From Steroidobacteraceae bacterium (GTDB taxonomy: Bacteria > Pseudomonadota > Gammaproteobacteria > Steroidobacterales > Steroidobacteraceae): a DNA stretch of 64,000 nt. Positions 54,001 through 62,451 of the stretch are shown here, one piece after another; positions within the stretch are counted from its first letter, which is position 1; each line of letters starts with the position of its first letter. Position numbers and translations under genes: made by a program. The notes beneath the pieces are model-generated. The model saw nothing but the letters and a program-made list of their open reading frames with translations, did no database searches and was not told the origin of the DNA. The stretch is from NCBI GenBank assembly GCA_019187495.1, contig JABAQN010000020.1, forward strand, positions 47,883 through 111,882. Reading direction: 5' to 3'.

Positions 54001-54318
54001 GGACGCTGGCTCTTCGATCCCGGCCACCGCGACGTCGCCACCGAACTCGCGCTCACGGGACTCGTCGACGGGCGGCTCGTCAATGTGTTCATCGATCGCA
54101 CGTTCGTCGATCCCGAGGGCACACGCTGGGTGATCGACTTCAAGACGAGCCGCCACGAGGGTGGAGCGCTCGAGGATTTCCTCGACAGCGAGGCCACGCG
54201 CTATCGGCCGCAACTGGCGCGCTACGCAGCCCTCGCGCGGCGGCTCGGCCCTGAACCGGTCCGCGCGGGGCTCTACTTTCCGCTCATCCAGGCATTCCGG
54301 ACCTGGACCGCCGAATGA
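51046..54318 (+). CDS. AddA-like UvrD-family helicase/nuclease
   Basis: A 1090-residue superfamily 1A helicase with Walker A APAGSGKTT (K31), the TFTRKAAAEMR motif, Walker B VDEFQDTS, MQSIYQFREAEV, MTIHRAKGLEFD and a late LLYVAATRAK motif. A RecB-type nuclease follows at the C-terminus (D1031 and K1033 in VIDFKTSR, then YRPQLARYA). Both DNA-unwinding and nuclease parts look active. It overlaps the AddB-like gene by 8 bases, so the subunits are made together for double-strand break repair and degradation of foreign DNA. Confidence 0.92.
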   Translation: MTDADTDTLARERAIRIDASILLEAPAGSGKTTVLTQRLLALLAVVDEPEQVLAITFTRKAAAEMRVRVLEALAGDIDPKHPAAPLMRSLAARVHERSRERGWHLESHASRLRILTIDAFNFSLAAQRPLAAGAGTVPAIADRPDDLYLRAARRALQDGESEPAVRADLDLLFDRLDNQWQRVERLIADMLAKRAHWLPHVLDDSAGDLRSRIAGSLARIVADQLARNVATLPAALLADAARLPDVGPLTTEVASQQAWRSLAGAALTKDGTLRKRPDARVGPAYRDAANKERLREVTRALAELPGSEQLLAATRALPAADLSHEDASAIDALARVLTWAARHLHLAFAEAGRVDHVYVAGAARAALSEEGAATDLAIRTGQKLRHILVDEFQDTSIAQFDLLATLVADWAPGDGRTLFVVGDPMQSIYQFREAEVGLLLRARDFGIGPVRFEALRLTRNFRSRPPLVDFSNRLFAQIFPAHDDMREAAVRFSPSSAARAAGDAAAVSMLALARGTADAEGQAVVERVRALRAADAHGSIAVLVLARSHAAPIRAQLSAAGFSVRGVDLVPLADVPVVRDLAALLRALSHAGDRTAWLSVLRAPWCGLSLKSLGALARRDDPLLVWEALQVPERLAKLDAAERARLERVCATLAPAVASFGRDAPGSMLESVWLRLGGADCCTSDDLEAAREFLAAIDAAFARGEWRGEASLDSILSNLFARSAGADPAAIDIMTIHRAKGLEFDHLILPGLARLPGRGAEPLLRWLDLPRAGGQSDLVLSPIVPAADRASHRLGTWIKSLERQRRSQERLRLLYVAATRAKVSLHWIAGVDLRDDGEARLPAESLLAALWPALGHEFEWRDAAPPGHDVRAPIPDAPPLMRLPSSWAPASIDDAVEHHGLPIARETGDTPEFSWVRETARHIGTVVHGALEKWGRALPPTLAVVEAQGPRHRALLERLGVPQAELDAAAATVLHALRQTWEDARGRWLFDPGHRDVATELALTGLVDGRLVNVFIDRTFVDPEGTRWVIDFKTSRHEGGALEDFLDSEATRYRPQLARYAALARRLGPEPVRAGLYFPLIQAFRTWTAE

Positions 54319-54333
54319 CGCTTTGGCGCTGGC

Positions 54334-54819
54334 TCAGTCGCCGCCGCCCACCCGCTGCGCGGTACCCTGGAAGACGTTGTTCGCAGGGTTCGTCTGGATC
54401 AACCAGATCTTGTGACCGCGTCGCGGCGCGACGTACATCCTGAACGTCACGCCATTCGCGTCGCCGAACTGCAGGGTGCCACTGCAGTCTTCGTTGAGTG
54501 AATAGACGCCCGGAGCCCCCGCCGGGGGCTGCAGGATGCTGCCGAGATCCCCGAACGGATTGGCAACCGTGACGCCCGGCACGGTCACCGTACCGTCGCC
54601 GTTGAACTGCAGGACTTCGATGATGGCCTTGGGCACCCAGGGAGTGCCCGGAACGCTGGTGGCAGGGCGGGTGAAGCCGCTGGCGTTGAAAATGTACCGG
54701 CCCGTCAGGGTCTCGTTGGTGCACCCGGCCCACCCGGAATCTCCATGTGCCGCGGCGAGCCCCGATGCGCCAAGCAGCAGGGGCAGGGCGGCGGCAGACA
54801 TACTCTTGAGGCTTTTCAT
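54334..54819 (-). CDS. Secreted protein of unknown function
   Basis: A 161-residue protein with a Sec signal peptide (basic MKSLK, hydrophobic ALPLLLGASGLA, cleavage near AAA-HG at about 25) and a mature part rich in Gly, Pro and Thr with two cysteines that may pair (AGCTNETLTG, NEDCSGTLQFG). An excellent AAGGAG lies 6 bases before the ATG. It is probably periplasmic or exported by type II secretion. It is divergent from a CadC-like regulator, with a tandem repeat between the two. I do not recognise the family. Confidence 0.75.
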   Translation of the reverse strand: MKSLKSMSAAALPLLLGASGLAAAHGDSGWAGCTNETLTGRYIFNASGFTRPATSVPGTPWVPKAIIEVLQFNGDGTVTVPGVTVANPFGDLGSILQPPAGAPGVYSLNEDCSGTLQFGDANGVTFRMYVAPRRGHKIWLIQTNPANNVFQGTAQRVGGGD

Positions 54820-54912
54820 TTGTTTCTCCTTGGGTTTTTTCACTGGCAGCACAGGGGTGAACGCCACGCTACCCGGCCCGCGCGCGGCGACAATGGATCG
54901 CACCTGTTCCGG

Positions 54913-54930
54913 CGCTGTATTGTCGCTGTA
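54913..54930. promoter_or_regulatory. Tandem 7-bp repeat, likely winged-helix operator
   Basis: CGCTGTA occurs twice in the same orientation with a 4-base T-rich spacer (TTGT), an 11-bp period. This is the geometry of PhoB/OmpR-class boxes. It lies between the secreted-protein gene and the gene of an OmpR-type winged-helix regulator, 35 bases before the latter's ATG. Confidence 0.45.
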
Positions 54931-54965
54931 CCGATGGTCCACTCGAGTGCCTGGAACCGACAGAG

Positions 54966-57290
54966 ATGGGAGACGCTGAACCCAGGACAGGCCGGATTCG
55001 CTTCGGCGAGTTGACGCTCGACCTGTCGACCGGGGAACTCGAGAGCGGCGGCGCGCGGGTGCAGCTGCAGGAGCAGGTGTTCCGGATCCTCGAGCTGCTG
55101 ACCGCGCACCCGGGCGAGCTGGTCGGCCGCGAACGCCTCATTGCGCGCATCTGGCCCCGCGCGACCTACATCGACACGGACGCCGGCCTGAATACGGCAA
55201 TCAAGAAGTTGCGCGTCGCCATCGGCGACGATGCCGACGCGCCCCGCTATGTCGAGACCGTGCCGCGGCGCGGTTATCGATTCATCGCGCCCGTCTATCC
55301 GGCCCCTGTCGACGTCGACGCGTCGCGACCGTGGGGCAGGTATGCACTTCTCTGCGCGATTGTCCTCCTGATCGGGTTGCTGCTCGTATGGGTCGTGCCG
55401 CGATTTCCGGTTGTGAGGCCGGACACGCGCATCGCGGGCTCGACGCCTGCCGTGGAATTGCCCGAGCACAACGTCGCCGTGCTCCCGTTCGTCAACCTGA
55501 CCGGCGATCCGGGGCGAGACCATCTTGCGCTGGGGCTTTCCGACACGTTGCTGCACCGGCTCGCCGACGCGCGCGAGATCAATGTCATCGCGCGAACCTC
55601 GTCGTTCGCATTCAAGGGTCGCGATGAAGACGTGCGCGGAATCGGGCGGAAGCTGAACGCCCGCTATCTCGTCGAAGGGAGCGTGCAGGATTCGTCGAAC
55701 CGGCTGCGCATCACGGCGCAGCTCATCGACGCCGCAACCGGGACACACGTCTGGTCGAAGGCGTTCGACCGGCAGCCAGGCGACTTCTTCGCCGTCCAGG
55801 ACGACATCACGCTCGAGATCGCGCGGGCGTTGCGCCTCAGCGTGAGCGACCGGGGCCCGCGCTCATTGCGCCCGATCGGGACCACGAGCTTCGACGCGTG
55901 GCTCGCCTTTGAGCAAGGCCGCGCGAGCATGGCTTCCCGGCGCACCGGGGACCTGCACGCCGCGGTGGCGAGTTTCGAGCTGGCGATTCGCCTCGATCCG
56001 CAATTCGTCGCGGCACTGGTCGAGCTGGCTCATGCCTACATGAACGAGGCGAATTTCGCATCGCGCGGCACGGTACCATCGACAACGGCGATCCATGAGG
56101 CGGCAAGGCGTGCGGCGCCCCTGATCGACAGGGCTCTCGCGCTCGACCCGGCGAGCGGGGAGGCGCTGGTCGCGCGTGGATTCGTTGCGCAAGTCGGAGG
56201 CGACACGGCGAGCGCGGCAGCCGATTTTCGCCGCGGCCTCGAACTGAGTCCGAACTACGCGCGCGGCCACCAGCTGTACGGGCAGCTGCTGATCAACGAC
56301 CTCGGAGAACCCGGGGAAGGGCTCGCCGAAATCGAGCGGGCACGCGTACTCGATCCCCTCGAGCCTCGGGGTCCGTACTACGCCGGCCTCGCGGCGCTGC
56401 TTCGCGGCAATACGGCCCAAGGCGAGCGGCTGATGCTCGAGACGCTGCGGATACGACCGGATTTCGCTCCCGCGCTGGCCCGGCTCGGGTGGAGCAACTG
56501 GCGTCGCGGCGGCCGATTCGCCGATGCGATCAAGTACGGCGAGCAGGCCCTGCGGATCGATCCCGATCCCGAATGGATGCATGCGCTGCTCGGGCGCGAG
56601 TACCTGGAATTGGGCGAAGTCCTGGCCGCGGCAAGTCTGCTCGCGACGGAACACCCGGAGCGGACACTCGCGATGGACGTTCATTTCTTCCGCCGCGAGT
56701 ACCAGCGCGCGGCCGAACTCGTCTACGCGGCGCCGGAGCAGTTTGGCGCCTGCGACGAGGACGCGTATTTGCTGCTCGCCGGCGCGAACACCGCTGCGGC
56801 GGTCGACCGGGCGCGGCGCTTCCTGGATGCGCGCGTTGCGTTGTGGGACAGCCAGGGCCATGCCAGGGTCGCGCCGGGAGAGGAACCGGTCGCTGTCGTG
56901 ATGGCCCGCTTGCTCGAATCATCGGGCGAGCGCGCCAGGGCCCGCCAATTGCTCGATGCCCTGCTGGCCGGCCCGGCCGCGCGCGCCGCGTCGAATTCCG
57001 TCCCGTGTTTCAACGCCGGCGCGGCGCGCGCACGGGCGCTGGCCGCGCTGGGGCGACGCGCCGAGGCCATCGCGGCGTTGACGCGCGTGACCCTCGACCA
57101 GCAGGCATGGGGGCTCGGCTGGTACACCTTCGAGCGTGATCCCTGGTTTGCGACGCTGCAAAAGGAACCGGGATTCGCGGCGCTTCGCGATGCCTACCGG
57201 ACGCGCGTCGCTGCCGAGCGCACGCGACTTGCGGAACTGCGCGCGAAGGGCGTGATTCCGCGACGGCCGTCGCCGACCGCGCTCCCCTGA
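54966..57290 (+). CDS. CadC-like membrane regulator with TPR domain
   Basis: A 774-residue protein. It has an N-terminal OmpR/CadC winged helix (about 10-103, ending VPRRGYRFIAPV), one transmembrane helix (about 122-144, LLCAIVLLIGLLLVWVV), a TolB/FlgO-like segment (NVAVLPFVNLTGD...GLSDTLLHRLA, about 165-300) and TPR-like repeats to the end. Such proteins sense envelope signals and bind DNA directly. The divergent secreted-protein gene and the tandem repeat between them are the likely targets. The signal is unknown. Confidence 0.88.
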   Translation: MGDAEPRTGRIRFGELTLDLSTGELESGGARVQLQEQVFRILELLTAHPGELVGRERLIARIWPRATYIDTDAGLNTAIKKLRVAIGDDADAPRYVETVPRRGYRFIAPVYPAPVDVDASRPWGRYALLCAIVLLIGLLLVWVVPRFPVVRPDTRIAGSTPAVELPEHNVAVLPFVNLTGDPGRDHLALGLSDTLLHRLADAREINVIARTSSFAFKGRDEDVRGIGRKLNARYLVEGSVQDSSNRLRITAQLIDAATGTHVWSKAFDRQPGDFFAVQDDITLEIARALRLSVSDRGPRSLRPIGTTSFDAWLAFEQGRASMASRRTGDLHAAVASFELAIRLDPQFVAALVELAHAYMNEANFASRGTVPSTTAIHEAARRAAPLIDRALALDPASGEALVARGFVAQVGGDTASAAADFRRGLELSPNYARGHQLYGQLLINDLGEPGEGLAEIERARVLDPLEPRGPYYAGLAALLRGNTAQGERLMLETLRIRPDFAPALARLGWSNWRRGGRFADAIKYGEQALRIDPDPEWMHALLGREYLELGEVLAAASLLATEHPERTLAMDVHFFRREYQRAAELVYAAPEQFGACDEDAYLLLAGANTAAAVDRARRFLDARVALWDSQGHARVAPGEEPVAVVMARLLESSGERARARQLLDALLAGPAARAASNSVPCFNAGAARARALAALGRRAEAIAALTRVTLDQQAWGLGWYTFERDPWFATLQKEPGFAALRDAYRTRVAAERTRLAELRAKGVIPRRPSPTALP

Positions 57291-57296
57291 CTGGCG

Positions 57297-58052
57297 TCAA
57301 TACGTGCCGGCAAACGAGAAGGGCCGCCGTCCGGCGGCGTCCGGCCTGCCGAGGAAGGTGATCTGGCGGGCGAGTGCCGGGGGCGTATCGGCGCGCAGGG
57401 TGACCAGGCCATCGACTACATAGCCCGCATCGCGCGTCAGCGTGACATGGCCTTCGATCCCGAGTGGCCCGCCGAGATCACGCAACGTGCCCTCGATGCC
57501 TTGCGAACGCTGCGCGCCGCCCGGTGCCTCATCGAAGCGGACTTCGACGCTGCCGAGCCGCGTCACGCCCTGCACGAGGTCGCGCACCGTGAATACGCCT
57601 GCGAGGTCGACGAGCGCGCGTTCGTGCAGCACTGCGCGCTCGACCTGTGCGTGCAGCCGGCCGCCCAGGCCCATCGCGCTGTTCCGCAGCATCCCCTGGC
57701 CGAGCACCAGGTCGCCCTGCGCCCGGTTCACGATGAGGCGACCGTCCGGTCGCAGTTCGATTTCGCCCTGAACGTGCTCCGTGCCCGTGCGGGCATCCAC
57801 CGTTGCCGCGAGTGTCGCGCGCAGCAGCGGCAGCGCGCGCAATTGCCATGTCGCCGTGCCGAGCTGCAAACCACTGGCGGCAAGCTGCTCGCACCGCCCG
57901 TGCCACACGGTGCCGGCGGGGCGCTCACACGTGACGCCTCGCGGCAGCCAGTGCGTGGCCCAGGAGAGCGGCCAGCGCGCGACGAGGATCGCGAGCACCA
58001 CGAGCAGGATGGCGGCGGCGAAGCGCCAGGAAAATCGGCCCGATGCAGCCAT
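57297..58052 (-). CDS. gspN: Type II secretion protein GspN
   Basis: A 251-residue inner-membrane protein with one N-terminal hydrophobic segment (AAAILLVVLAILVA) and a periplasmic GspN domain (TVWHGRCEQLAASGLQLG). GspN is an accessory part of the assembly platform found in only some type II systems. It is the last gene of the gspG-to-N operon, 9 bases after gspM, and converges on the CadC-like gene. Confidence 0.85.
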   Translation of the reverse strand: MAASGRFSWRFAAAILLVVLAILVARWPLSWATHWLPRGVTCERPAGTVWHGRCEQLAASGLQLGTATWQLRALPLLRATLAATVDARTGTEHVQGEIELRPDGRLIVNRAQGDLVLGQGMLRNSAMGLGGRLHAQVERAVLHERALVDLAGVFTVRDLVQGVTRLGSVEVRFDEAPGGAQRSQGIEGTLRDLGGPLGIEGHVTLTRDAGYVVDGLVTLRADTPPALARQITFLGRPDAAGRRPFSFAGTY

Positions 58053-58061
58053 CGGAGTGCG

Positions 58062-58547
58062 TCAGCGCGCGCTCAGTTCGAGGCTCGCTGTGACGAGCCC
58101 GGGCTGGTCGGTGCGCTCGATCGTCGCCGCGACCACACGGATGCCGTGTTGCTGGCGCAGGCGCGCGAGCCACGCGACCATCACGTCGAAACGTGCGTTC
58201 TCGAGCTGCACCCGCTGCCCGCCATTGCCGGCCGGCTCCGAACGTGCCAGCGCCTCGCCGAGATTCGCTTCACGCGCAGTCCGGTCGACCGTGACGACGA
58301 GCGACTCGGCGCTGGCTCCCGGGTCCGCGACGGGGCCGGCGCTCGCGAGCGCGGGCGCCACGCCACGCATCCAAGCGAGATCGGCGCGCTTCGCCTCGAC
58401 ACGCTGCCCGAGCGTGGTCGCGGCCCGCGACAACGGCAGCAGCAGCATCAGCAATACGATCAGGAGCGCCACGCAGCCGCCGATCGTGACGAAGCGCCGC
58501 TCGCGCTCGGCGAGGCCGCGGTACCACTGCGTGAGCGCTCCCATCAC
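58062..58547 (-). CDS. gspM: Type II secretion protein GspM
   Basis: A 161-residue bitopic protein with a short cytoplasmic stretch, one transmembrane helix (GCVALLIVLLMLLLPL) and a periplasmic ferredoxin-like domain with coiled-coil start. It pairs with GspL in the inner-membrane platform. The ATG overlaps the gspL stop by 4 bases. Confidence 0.88.
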   Translation of the reverse strand: MMGALTQWYRGLAERERRFVTIGGCVALLIVLLMLLLPLSRAATTLGQRVEAKRADLAWMRGVAPALASAGPVADPGASAESLVVTVDRTAREANLGEALARSEPAGNGGQRVQLENARFDVMVAWLARLRQQHGIRVVAATIERTDQPGLVTASLELSAR

Positions 58548-59797
58548 GCACCCGCCAGCCGGATCTGGATGCGACCCTCGTAGCCGGATTCGGCGGCCGT
58601 GCCGCTCGTGATCTCGGCGGCGAGCCCCTTGGCGCGCAGTTCGCGGTTGATCCGGTCGAGGCTCTCCGCATCACCGGCGCGCACTCGCAGGTCGAGCGCT
58701 CCCTCGCGCAGTGACAGGCCCTCGAGCGTCGCATCGGGCGAGGCGGCGCGTGCGCTCGCGAAGGCGCTGAGCGCGGGCAGCAGGCCGACCTGCCCGCCGT
58801 TGTCCTGCAGCGCCCGGTAACGCTGCTCCATTCTCTGGCGCGCGTCGCGTGCGTCGAGCGCGCCCGGCATCGCCGCGCGGAAAGTCTGCTCGATCTCGAC
58901 ATCGAGTGCGCGCTCGGCCGCGTTCAGGCGACGGATTTCCAGGAGCCTGGTACCTGCAAAGAGCAGCACGAGCGCCGCAGCGAGCGCGGCGGGCACACGC
59001 CAGCGGCGCAGGTCGTGGGTCGCCGCGGCGCGCTGCTGGTAGTCCCCCTGCAGCAGATTGACGGCGCCCGCGCGTTCGATCTGGCTTGCGAGCCACGGCA
59101 ACGAACCCTGCGGCAGGATCTGGACCCTGGCGGCAGCGAAATGCTCCTGCAGGAACCCGAGTTCGCCCGCGTGCCGTTGCCAGTCCGCGGCAGGCGCGTA
59201 AAGAAGCAGCGACACACTTGCTGCATCAACTCCGTCGCCGTACGCCTTTGTTGCTGCGAGCAGCGTGAACGTATCCTGCAACGAAGTCACCGGCGCAACG
59301 ACCGCCGGGCGATCCCCGACCCGCAGGACGAGGGCATCGCCTTCGAGCCACGCGACCGCCTGGCCGGGATTGGCGGCGATGAGGCTCGCTTCGCTGAACA
59401 ATGCCGCCGGCGCGAGCCCGGCGCGCTGCACGTTCGCGATCACCGCCTGCATGATCGCCTTGTCGACGACCGCGATCGCCGTGCGCCCGGAAAGCGCGTC
59501 GCGGCGGCCCACGGCGAAATGCAGTGTGTCGATATCGTCGGCGACCTGTTCCTCGAGCGCGAACGGCACGACCTGCGCGAGTTTCGCGCCGGACTTCGCG
59601 GGCAACGCGGCGTCGGTCAGCAGCACGTCCCCGGCGGGCACGAGCACCGCGACCTTGCGCCCGGCCACCGCGTGCGCAGCTTCCGCGAGCGTTCCTGAAC
59701 CGGGAGCGGCAAGCAGGTGGCCTTCGCCGTCGACCGCCGCCCAGGCGACGGCCTCGTTCCCGTGCCCCGGCAACCTCACCACAAACCAGTCAGCCAT
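58544..59797 (-). CDS. gspL: Type II secretion protein GspL
   Basis: A 417-residue platform protein. It has a cytoplasmic actin-like domain (about 1-250, with KVAVLVPAGDVLLTDAALP), one transmembrane helix (AALAAALVLLFAGTRLLEI) and a periplasmic domain. It recruits the GspE ATPase, which is not encoded here. It begins 3 bases after the gspK stop. Confidence 0.9.
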   Translation of the reverse strand: MADWFVVRLPGHGNEAVAWAAVDGEGHLLAAPGSGTLAEAAHAVAGRKVAVLVPAGDVLLTDAALPAKSGAKLAQVVPFALEEQVADDIDTLHFAVGRRDALSGRTAIAVVDKAIMQAVIANVQRAGLAPAALFSEASLIAANPGQAVAWLEGDALVLRVGDRPAVVAPVTSLQDTFTLLAATKAYGDGVDAASVSLLLYAPAADWQRHAGELGFLQEHFAAARVQILPQGSLPWLASQIERAGAVNLLQGDYQQRAAATHDLRRWRVPAALAAALVLLFAGTRLLEIRRLNAAERALDVEIEQTFRAAMPGALDARDARQRMEQRYRALQDNGGQVGLLPALSAFASARAASPDATLEGLSLREGALDLRVRAGDAESLDRINRELRAKGLAAEITSGTAAESGYEGRIQIRLAGA

Positions 59798-59800
59798 GGA

Positions 59801-60733
59801 TCAATCCGTACCGTAGGTGCGCAGGATCGGGCGCACTCCCGCCGCCTCGCGCTTCAGGAGACTGTACAAGGCGAACTCCGTGGTGCCAATACTGACGAAG
59901 CTGCGCAGGCGGAAGTACTCCGACCGGTCGGCGACCTGGTACTGCAGGATCGCCCACTGGTCGGGGGGAACCTTCGCCTGCAGCTCGGCTTTCGTCGGAA
60001 AGCAGCCGGATTCGCGCGCCTTCGCGAGACGTTCCTCGTCGAGGCCGTACTCGCGCTCGTCGGTCATGGCGTCGATCACGATGCCCGGCGCCGTGCAGAC
60101 ATTGAGCGGTGTGCCGGGCGGAAGCGCACTGAGATAGGGCGCGAGCTTCGTGTAGCGCTCGATGCCGAAGCCGGGCAGTGCGAGCAGCTCGCTGACGCTG
60201 ACGATCGGCGCGTTCGGCGCGCGGTACGCGGGGCTTTGCGCAAGGTACAGCGTGTCCTCGCCGCCCTCGAAGCCATTCGGTTCGACGTCGGCATCGATCC
60301 AGTCGGCCAGCAGCGTTGCCCACTTCGGCTCGAGCCCGAGCGTTGCGAGCAGGCGCTTGAACTGTTCGATGACTTCGGGTCGCGCAACGCCCTCGGCATT
60401 GACGAGGTTGTTCACATTGAAGCGGCCCTGCGCATCGTCGAGCTGCGCCTCGAGCCAGATGCCGGAACCCGGAATCAGTTCGAGCGGGCCGTAGCGCCTT
60501 GCCCACGCCTCGCTGTAGTCGTCGCGCTGGTTGTCCTTGCGGTCCTCGCGCAGTGCCCACGCGGCGATCGCTTCCGCCCCCGCCGCGAACTGCACGGCCT
60601 GGTCGAACAGGAACGCGCCGCTCGTGCGCCGCGCGGTCATGCCGCTGCGGAATGCGATGTTCGCGGCGACGATCGTCGCGAGCGCCACGAGGATGATGGC
60701 GGTCAGGAGGGCGACACCGCGCTCGCGCCTCAT
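59801..60733 (-). CDS. gspK: Type II secretion minor pseudopilin GspK
   Basis: A 310-residue pseudopilin with a short prepilin leader (MRRERG) before VALLTAIILVALATIVAANIAF. As usual for GspK, the fifth residue is not Glu. The large globular domain (VNNLVNAEG, WATLLADWIDAD) carries the tip-complex features. The start overlaps the gspJ stop as ATGA, excluding the longer upstream frame. It caps the pseudopilus with GspI and GspJ. Confidence 0.92.
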   Translation of the reverse strand: MRRERGVALLTAIILVALATIVAANIAFRSGMTARRTSGAFLFDQAVQFAAGAEAIAAWALREDRKDNQRDDYSEAWARRYGPLELIPGSGIWLEAQLDDAQGRFNVNNLVNAEGVARPEVIEQFKRLLATLGLEPKWATLLADWIDADVEPNGFEGGEDTLYLAQSPAYRAPNAPIVSVSELLALPGFGIERYTKLAPYLSALPPGTPLNVCTAPGIVIDAMTDEREYGLDEERLAKARESGCFPTKAELQAKVPPDQWAILQYQVADRSEYFRLRSFVSIGTTEFALYSLLKREAAGVRPILRTYGTD

Positions 60734-61344
60734 CCCGGCACCTCGATGAGTCGCGTGACGGTGCCGAAATCCTCGAGCTCGAGTGTCACCTCGACCGCGA
60801 TCGGGCGCCGGCGCAGCATCGGCTGGCGCGAATCGCCGCCGGTGACGAAGCCGGGCCATTGTTCGGTCCAGCTGCGGCCGTTCTCCATGAAACGGAAGCG
60901 CACGCTGCGCACGTGGTCGATCAACGGGCGGCGCACGGGCTGCGCACCGAGCACGGGGTCGAGCACGAGCCAGTGCTCGCGGTAAAGCGTGCCGTTGTCG
61001 AGCGCGTAGCGCACGCGCTGCAGCGCGGGGCGCTGGATGCCGGCCGGATTCGCCCAGCCCATGCGCGTGAAGGTCACGAGCGCCTCGGCACGGCCGTCGG
61101 CGACGAGCGCGGGATCGGCGCCGTCGCCGACGAGGCTGCGGGTGGGGCGCGGCGCGAGCTGGCCGAAATCCTGCGACACGATGCGCATGGTGTTGACGAG
61201 CGCGTGCAGGCGATCCTGCTTTTCCTGCACGGCGCCGCGGGAGCCGAGCGCCTGTTGCAGGGCGCCGTAGCCGACCGCGAAGATCACGGCGGAAATGAAC
61301 ACCGCCACCAGCAGTTCGATCAGCGTGAAGCCGCGCGGGCGCAT
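60730..61344 (-). CDS. gspJ: Type II secretion minor pseudopilin GspJ
   Basis: A 204-residue pseudopilin cleaved after Gly in MRPRG-FTLIELLVAVF, with the GspJ C-terminal part (YALDNGTLYREHW, RSVRFRFMENGRSW). It is directly adjacent to gspI and overlaps gspK. It is part of the pseudopilus tip. Confidence 0.93.
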   Translation of the reverse strand: MRPRGFTLIELLVAVFISAVIFAVGYGALQQALGSRGAVQEKQDRLHALVNTMRIVSQDFGQLAPRPTRSLVGDGADPALVADGRAEALVTFTRMGWANPAGIQRPALQRVRYALDNGTLYREHWLVLDPVLGAQPVRRPLIDHVRSVRFRFMENGRSWTEQWPGFVTGGDSRQPMLRRRPIAVEVTLELEDFGTVTRLIEVPG

Positions 61345-61890
61345 TCAGGTCGTCGGCAGGTTGCCGCCGGGCGGTGCCGGTGCCGGCGATGGCTTCGGGG
61401 CCGGCGCCGTGCCGGGCTCACCCGCAGGGGCACCCGATCCACCCGGCTCGCCCGGGAATGGGCTGCCGTTCCAGTCGGGATCGACACCGCTCGGGGGCCC
61501 GACCGCGTCGCCGACGACCCCCGCTGCCGTCGCGGTCCAGTCGTCCTTCGATGCGCCATTGCGGCCGCCTTGCGTCGCCGCAGCGGCCACACGCACATCG
61601 ATGCGCAGCACACCCGGAACGTCCGTTTCGACGACCTCCTGCTCGTAGCGCCACTTCTGCCCCGCGAATTCCACTTCACCGCCCGACTTGCCCTTCGTCG
61701 GCCGCTTCGCGCCGAGCCGCAGCTCGCTGACGCGATTCAGCGCGATCCATTCGGCGAAAGTCTTGTCGCGCAGGTAGATCGAGGAATCGGCCGCGGAAGT
61801 CAGCGTGCCGAGCAGGGCGGCCATGCCGACCGCGACGATCACGAGCGCGACCAGCACTTCGATGAGCGTGAAGCCGCGTGCACGCTTCAT
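61345..61890 (-). CDS. gspI: Type II secretion minor pseudopilin GspI with Pro/Ala tail
   Basis: A 181-residue pseudopilin cleaved after Gly in MKRARG-FTLIEVLVAL. The core ends after about 125 residues, the usual size. The remaining 50-odd residues form a low-complexity Gly/Pro/Ala/Ser tail (GAPAGEPGTAPAPKPSPAPA) not expected in GspI. The tail may be a flexible surface extension at the pseudopilus tip. The ATG overlaps the gspH stop. Confidence 0.92.
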   Translation of the reverse strand: MKRARGFTLIEVLVALVIVAVGMAALLGTLTSAADSSIYLRDKTFAEWIALNRVSELRLGAKRPTKGKSGGEVEFAGQKWRYEQEVVETDVPGVLRIDVRVAAAATQGGRNGASKDDWTATAAGVVGDAVGPPSGVDPDWNGSPFPGEPGGSGAPAGEPGTAPAPKPSPAPAPPGGNLPTT

Positions 61891-62411
61891 CGCGAAGCCG
61901 TCTCGCCGGGCAGCGTCAGATGGATGGCGCCGGCGTCATCGGTCGCGAGCACCGCCGCGAGCGGGCTGCCTTCGCGGCCGAGCGTGAGCTCGAACGGCGT
62001 CACGTCACCGTTCGAGAACAGCATGACCTGCGGCAGCAGCGCCTCGTTCTCCTTCGGTGGCCGCAGCAGCACTTCGCGCCCCTCGACCCGAAGCCGCAGG
62101 CGCAGTCCCACCGGCAGCGTGCGCTCGCGCAACGAATCGTCGCTGTTCGCCTCGGCCCAGAGGCCGCGGCGCGGATCGAACGCGAGGAACACGTAGCGAT
62201 CCCCTTCGCAGCGCAGCCCGAACTCGCGGGTCGTGAGTTCCGCGTGTTCACGTGCGAAGTCGATGAGGGATTCGAGGCGGTGCGCTTCGGTTTCGAGCGC
62301 ATCGTCGCGCTTCGCCGTGCCGAGCGTGAGCACGGCGCCCACGGCGAGCACGCCGATGATCACGACCACCACCAGGATCTCGATCAGGGTGAAGCCGCGG
62401 GGATGCTTCAT
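61887..62411 (-). CDS. gspH: Type II secretion minor pseudopilin GspH
   Basis: A 174-residue pseudopilin with leader MKHPRG before FTLIEILVVVVIIGVLAVGAV and a GspH/FimT C-terminal part. Start 62411 puts the cleavage site six residues in; the longer frame lacks a pilin leader. It follows gspG by 40 bases. Confidence 0.92.
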   Translation of the reverse strand: MKHPRGFTLIEILVVVVIIGVLAVGAVLTLGTAKRDDALETEAHRLESLIDFAREHAELTTREFGLRCEGDRYVFLAFDPRRGLWAEANSDDSLRERTLPVGLRLRLRVEGREVLLRPPKENEALLPQVMLFSNGDVTPFELTLGREGSPLAAVLATDDAGAIHLTLPGETASR

Positions 62412-62451
62412 GGGAGGCCGCCCGGCCGGCGGTCGCGGGGCGACGCGCGCC

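Noticed and set aside
54334..54819. The secreted protein as a GlyGly-CTERM rhombosortase substrate
   Set aside because: Its C-terminus ends RVGGGD without the transmembrane helix and basic cluster such a tail needs.
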